Assembly: GCF_040901545.1 (NCBI RefSeq)
Contig: NZ_JBBDYL010000059.1
Location: 9,772-73,771, forward strand
Direction: 5' to 3'
From: Sulfuricaulis sp040901545
Lineage (GTDB): Bacteria > Pseudomonadota > Gammaproteobacteria > Acidiferrobacterales > Sulfurifustaceae
DNA: 64,000 nucleotides
Positions 61,223-64,000 of the stretch are shown here, in pieces. Position 1 is the first letter of the stretch, and every line of letters starts with the position of its first letter. Position numbers and translations under genes: made by a program. Below the pieces are notes generated by a model. The model saw only the letters and a program-made list of their open reading frames with translations, made no database searches and was not told the DNA's origin.

Positions 61223-63901
61223 ATGGCTGCTATAACCCCGATACCCCCACAGACCGACGTCGACGCCCAGGAGACTCAGGAATGGCTCGATGCGCTGTCG
61301 GCCGTCATCCAGCAGGAAGGCCCGGAGCGCGCGCATTACCTGATCGAGAAGCAGATCGAGCTCGCGCGCGCCGCGGGCATCAACGTGCCGTACGCGGCCA
61401 ACACCGCCTACGTCAACTCGATTCCCCCCGACCAGGAAGTTCGTTCGCCGGGCGACCACGCGCTCGAGGACCGCATCCGCTCGTACGTGCGCTGGAACGC
61501 CGTCGCGATGGTGCTCAAGGCGAACAAGGGCGATTCCAATCTCGGCGGACATATCGCGAGCTACGCCTCGGCGGCGACGCTTTACGACGTCGGCTTCAAT
61601 CACTTCTGGCACGCCCCGTCCGACAAGCATGGCGGGGACTTGATCTACATGCAGGGCCACTCGGCGCCGGGTTTCTACGGGCGCGCCTTCATGCTCGGGC
61701 AGCTGACCGCCGGGCAGTTGGACCATTTCCGCCGCGAAGTCGATGGCAAGGGTCTGTCCTCCTACCCGCATCCCTGGCTCATGCCCGAGTTTTGGCAGTA
61801 TACAACGGTGTCCATGGGCCTCGGGCCGATCCAGGCGATCTTCCAGGCGCGCTTCATGAAATATCTGCACGCGCGCGGCATCGTCAACACTGAGGAGTGC
61901 AAGGTATGGTGTTTCGTCGGTGACGGAGAGATGGACGAGCCCGAGTCGCAGGGCGCCATCGGCTTGGCCGGGCGCGAGAATCTGGATAATCTTATATTCG
62001 TGGTGAACTGCAATTTGCAGCGGCTCGACGGTCCGGTGCGTGGCAACAGCAAGATCATCCAGGAACTTGAGGCCGGCTTCCGCGGCCACGGCTGGAACGT
62101 GATCAAGCTCATCTGGGGCAGTTACTGGGATCCACTGCTGGCGCGCGACCGCATGGGGTTGCTGCGCAAGCGTATGGAGGAATGCGTCGACGGCGATTAT
62201 CAGACCTTCAAATCGAAGGACGGCGCGTTCGTGCGCGAATACTTCTTCGGCAAGTACCCGGAGCTGAAGGAGCTGGTGGCCAGCTGGTCGGACGACGACA
62301 TTTGGCGACTCAATCGCGGCGGCCATGACCCGCACAAGGTGTACGCGGCCTACCACGCCGCGATCCATCACAAGGGCCAGCCGACGGTGATCCTCGCCAA
62401 GACCATCAAGGGCTATGGCATGGGCGAGGCAGGTGAAGCGCAGAACATCACGCACCAGCAGAAAAAGATGGGCACGACTTCGTTACAGGCGTTCCGCAAC
62501 CGCTTCAAGCTGCCACTGACAGACGAGCAGCTTGAGAACCTGGAATACATCAAGCCGGCAAAAGACTCGCCGGAGTACAAGTACATGCGCGAGCGGCGCG
62601 ATGCGCTCGGCGGCGATATCCCCGTGCGCCGCCGCAAGGCGGTACCGCTCGAGGTGCCACCGCTGTCGGTATTCGAGAGTCTGCTCAAGGCCTCCGGCGA
62701 GGGCCGGGAGTTCTCCACGACCATGGCCTTCGTGCGCCTGCTCGGGGTGTTGCTCAAGGACAAGCACCTCGGCAAGCACATCGTGCCCATCGTCGCCGAC
62801 GAGGCGCGCACCTTCGGCATGGAGGCGCTGTTTCGCAGTCTCGGCATCTGGTCGCAGAAGGGCCAGCTGTACACGCCGCAGGACAAGGATCAGCTCATGT
62901 TCTACAAGGAAGACGCGGGCGGCCAGATTCTGCAGGAAGGCATCAACGAGGCCGGTGCCGTGTGCTCATGGATCGCGGCGGCGACCTCGTATTCGACCCA
63001 CGGCGTGCAGATGATTCCGTTTTTCATCTTCTACTCGATGTTCGGCATCCAGCGCACCGGGGATCTCTGGTGGGCCGCCGGCGACTCCCGCTCGCGCGGC
63101 TTTCTGCTCGGCGGCACCTCGGGCCGCACCACCTTGAACGGCGAGGGCCTGCAGCACGAGGACGGGCATTCACATATTTCGGTGGCCCAGATTCCGAACT
63201 GCATGCCTTACGATCCGACGTTCGGTTACGAGCTCGCCGTGATCATGCACGACGGCCTGCGCCGGATGGTCCAGGAGCAGGAGGATATCTATTACTACAT
63301 CACCGTGATGAACGAGAACTACGAACACCCGGCGATGCCGCAGGCGAGCGAGGCGGGCATACTCAAGGGCATGTATCGCCTCCGTCAGGGCGGCGCCGGC
63401 AGCGGACCGCGCGTGCAGTTGCTGGGGTCGGGAACGATCCTGCGCGAGGTCATCGCCGCCGCCGATCTGCTCAAGAACGACTGGGGCGTGGAGGCCGATA
63501 TCTGGAGCTGCCCGAGCTTCACCCTGCTCGCGCGCGACGGCAACGAGTGCGCACGCTGGAACCTGCTGCATCCGGCGAAGCCGCCGCGATTGTGCCACGT
63601 GGGCGAGTGCCTCAAGGACACCCAGGGCCCGGTGATCGCCTCGACCGACTATGTGCGTGCGTTCGCCGAGCAGATCCGGCCGTTCGTGCCGCGTCGTTTC
63701 ACGGTGCTCGGCACCGACGGATTCGGGCGCTCGGATACGCGCGAGAAGCTGCGCTATTTCTTCGAAGTCGACCGCCACTGGGTGACGCTCGCCAGCCTCG
63801 CCGCGCTGGCCGAGGACGGTGCGATCGAGCGCCAGAAGCTGGCCGACGCGATCAGGAAATACGGAATCGATCCCGAGAAACCGAACCCGCTGACAGTTTG
63901 A
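61223..63901 (+). CDS. aceE: Pyruvate dehydrogenase E1 component (homodimeric)
   Basis: The E1 subunit of the pyruvate dehydrogenase complex decarboxylates pyruvate with thiamine diphosphate and passes the acetyl group to E2. The 892-residue protein is of normal length and has 'GGHIASYASAATLYDVGFNH' near residue 110, the ThDP/Mg2+ motif 'GDGEMDEPESQGAIGLAGRE' and 'VNCNLQRLDGPVRGNSKIIQ'. A strong GAGGAG precedes the ATG. The aceF start lies 31 bp downstream. Confidence 0.97.
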   Translation: MAAITPIPPQTDVDAQETQEWLDALSAVIQQEGPERAHYLIEKQIELARAAGINVPYAANTAYVNSIPPDQEVRSPGDHALEDRIRSYVRWNAVAMVLKANKGDSNLGGHIASYASAATLYDVGFNHFWHAPSDKHGGDLIYMQGHSAPGFYGRAFMLGQLTAGQLDHFRREVDGKGLSSYPHPWLMPEFWQYTTVSMGLGPIQAIFQARFMKYLHARGIVNTEECKVWCFVGDGEMDEPESQGAIGLAGRENLDNLIFVVNCNLQRLDGPVRGNSKIIQELEAGFRGHGWNVIKLIWGSYWDPLLARDRMGLLRKRMEECVDGDYQTFKSKDGAFVREYFFGKYPELKELVASWSDDDIWRLNRGGHDPHKVYAAYHAAIHHKGQPTVILAKTIKGYGMGEAGEAQNITHQQKKMGTTSLQAFRNRFKLPLTDEQLENLEYIKPAKDSPEYKYMRERRDALGGDIPVRRRKAVPLEVPPLSVFESLLKASGEGREFSTTMAFVRLLGVLLKDKHLGKHIVPIVADEARTFGMEALFRSLGIWSQKGQLYTPQDKDQLMFYKEDAGGQILQEGINEAGAVCSWIAAATSYSTHGVQMIPFFIFYSMFGIQRTGDLWWAAGDSRSRGFLLGGTSGRTTLNGEGLQHEDGHSHISVAQIPNCMPYDPTFGYELAVIMHDGLRRMVQEQEDIYYYITVMNENYEHPAMPQASEAGILKGMYRLRQGGAGSGPRVQLLGSGTILREVIAAADLLKNDWGVEADIWSCPSFTLLARDGNECARWNLLHPAKPPRLCHVGECLKDTQGPVIASTDYVRAFAEQIRPFVPRRFTVLGTDGFGRSDTREKLRYFFEVDRHWVTLASLAALAEDGAIERQKLADAIRKYGIDPEKPNPLTV

Positions 63902-63932
63902 TAGCGTGAGTCGTTAACGACAAACACATCAG

Positions 63933-64000
63933 ATGCCCAAAGTACTGGAAGTCAAAATCCCCGACATCGGCGACTTCGCAGAAGTCGCCGTCATCGAAGT
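63933..64000 (+). CDS. aceF: Dihydrolipoamide acetyltransferase (E2), 5' end only
   Basis: The frame starts 'MPKVLEVKIPDIGDFAEVAV' and continues to the window edge, the beginning of a lipoyl domain. E2 carries the acetyl group in the pyruvate dehydrogenase complex. It follows aceE by 31 bp, as expected of the aceEF operon. Truncated by the end of the window. Confidence 0.9.
   Translation, partial: MPKVLEVKIPDIGDFAEVAVIE

Overview
The window is mostly GC-rich chromosomal DNA of a proteobacterium. BamC, a large single-chain PurL, homodimeric AceE with AceF, EttA, Kup, the MNIO pair BufB/BufC and an encapsulated-ferritin homologue together point to Gammaproteobacteria, perhaps an Acidiferrobacterales- or Chromatiales-like lineage; that placement is inference. 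A run of ten N at 57193-57202 shows this is a draft or metagenome assembly, so single-base lesions must be read with care.

Layout. 1-3852: stress-type genes (BON protein, HPF with a cold-shock-like tail, exported SagB-type nitroreductase) facing a leftward operon (zinc-ribbon protein, small protein, CheR-like methyltransferase). 3955-10799: a tight rightward operon dapA-bamC-MBL hydrolase-purL. 10800-12000: a VapBC-type toxin-antitoxin pair and two small DUF genes. 12000-30200: an accessory region, AT-rich from about 12.6 to 17.5 kb. It holds a DUF262 + HEPN-like pair (candidate defence module), a secreted Cys-rich tandem-repeat protein, a candidate integron-type gene cassette, a run of small membrane proteins, a hybrid histidine kinase facing a LuxR-type regulator, an orphan TRAP binding protein and several small-molecule enzymes and transporters. 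A decayed composite repeat is scattered through it; its halves match the 5' ends of two genes in the same region, the VOC protein at 29325 and the EamA permease at 28029.

30200-36200: aldo/keto reductase (frameshifted), DUF2059 protein, cupin, lytic transglycosylase, and a MoxR ATPase / VWA protein pair split by a roughly 500-bp unit with 36-bp inverted ends carrying a GxxExxY gene. 36200-43900: Kup potassium transporter, APC permease (with a broken copy of its own 3' end upstream), Atm1-type ABC exporter, and a double-thioredoxin protein. 43969-49970: BufC/BufB without a precursor peptide, EttA preceded by a structured repeat region, and a FimX-like degenerate GGDEF/EAL protein. 50223-54957: FbpC-type ATPase, argF, argD, a PuuD-like membrane protein with a 35-residue partner, and a CBS protein. 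55177-60663: a CHASE2 protein without a recognisable output domain, a second copy of a hairpin-bearing repeat, a lipoprotein, a Tat-type aldo/keto reductase and an M17 aminopeptidase. 61223-64000: aceE and the start of aceF, preceded by two 91-bp inverted-repeat structures.

The best candidates for something undescribed are the composite repeat and cassette landscape at 12-30 kb, the inverted-repeat GxxExxY unit, the DUF262/HEPN pair, and the paired structures in front of aceE and ettA. No rRNA, tRNA or CRISPR array was recognised.
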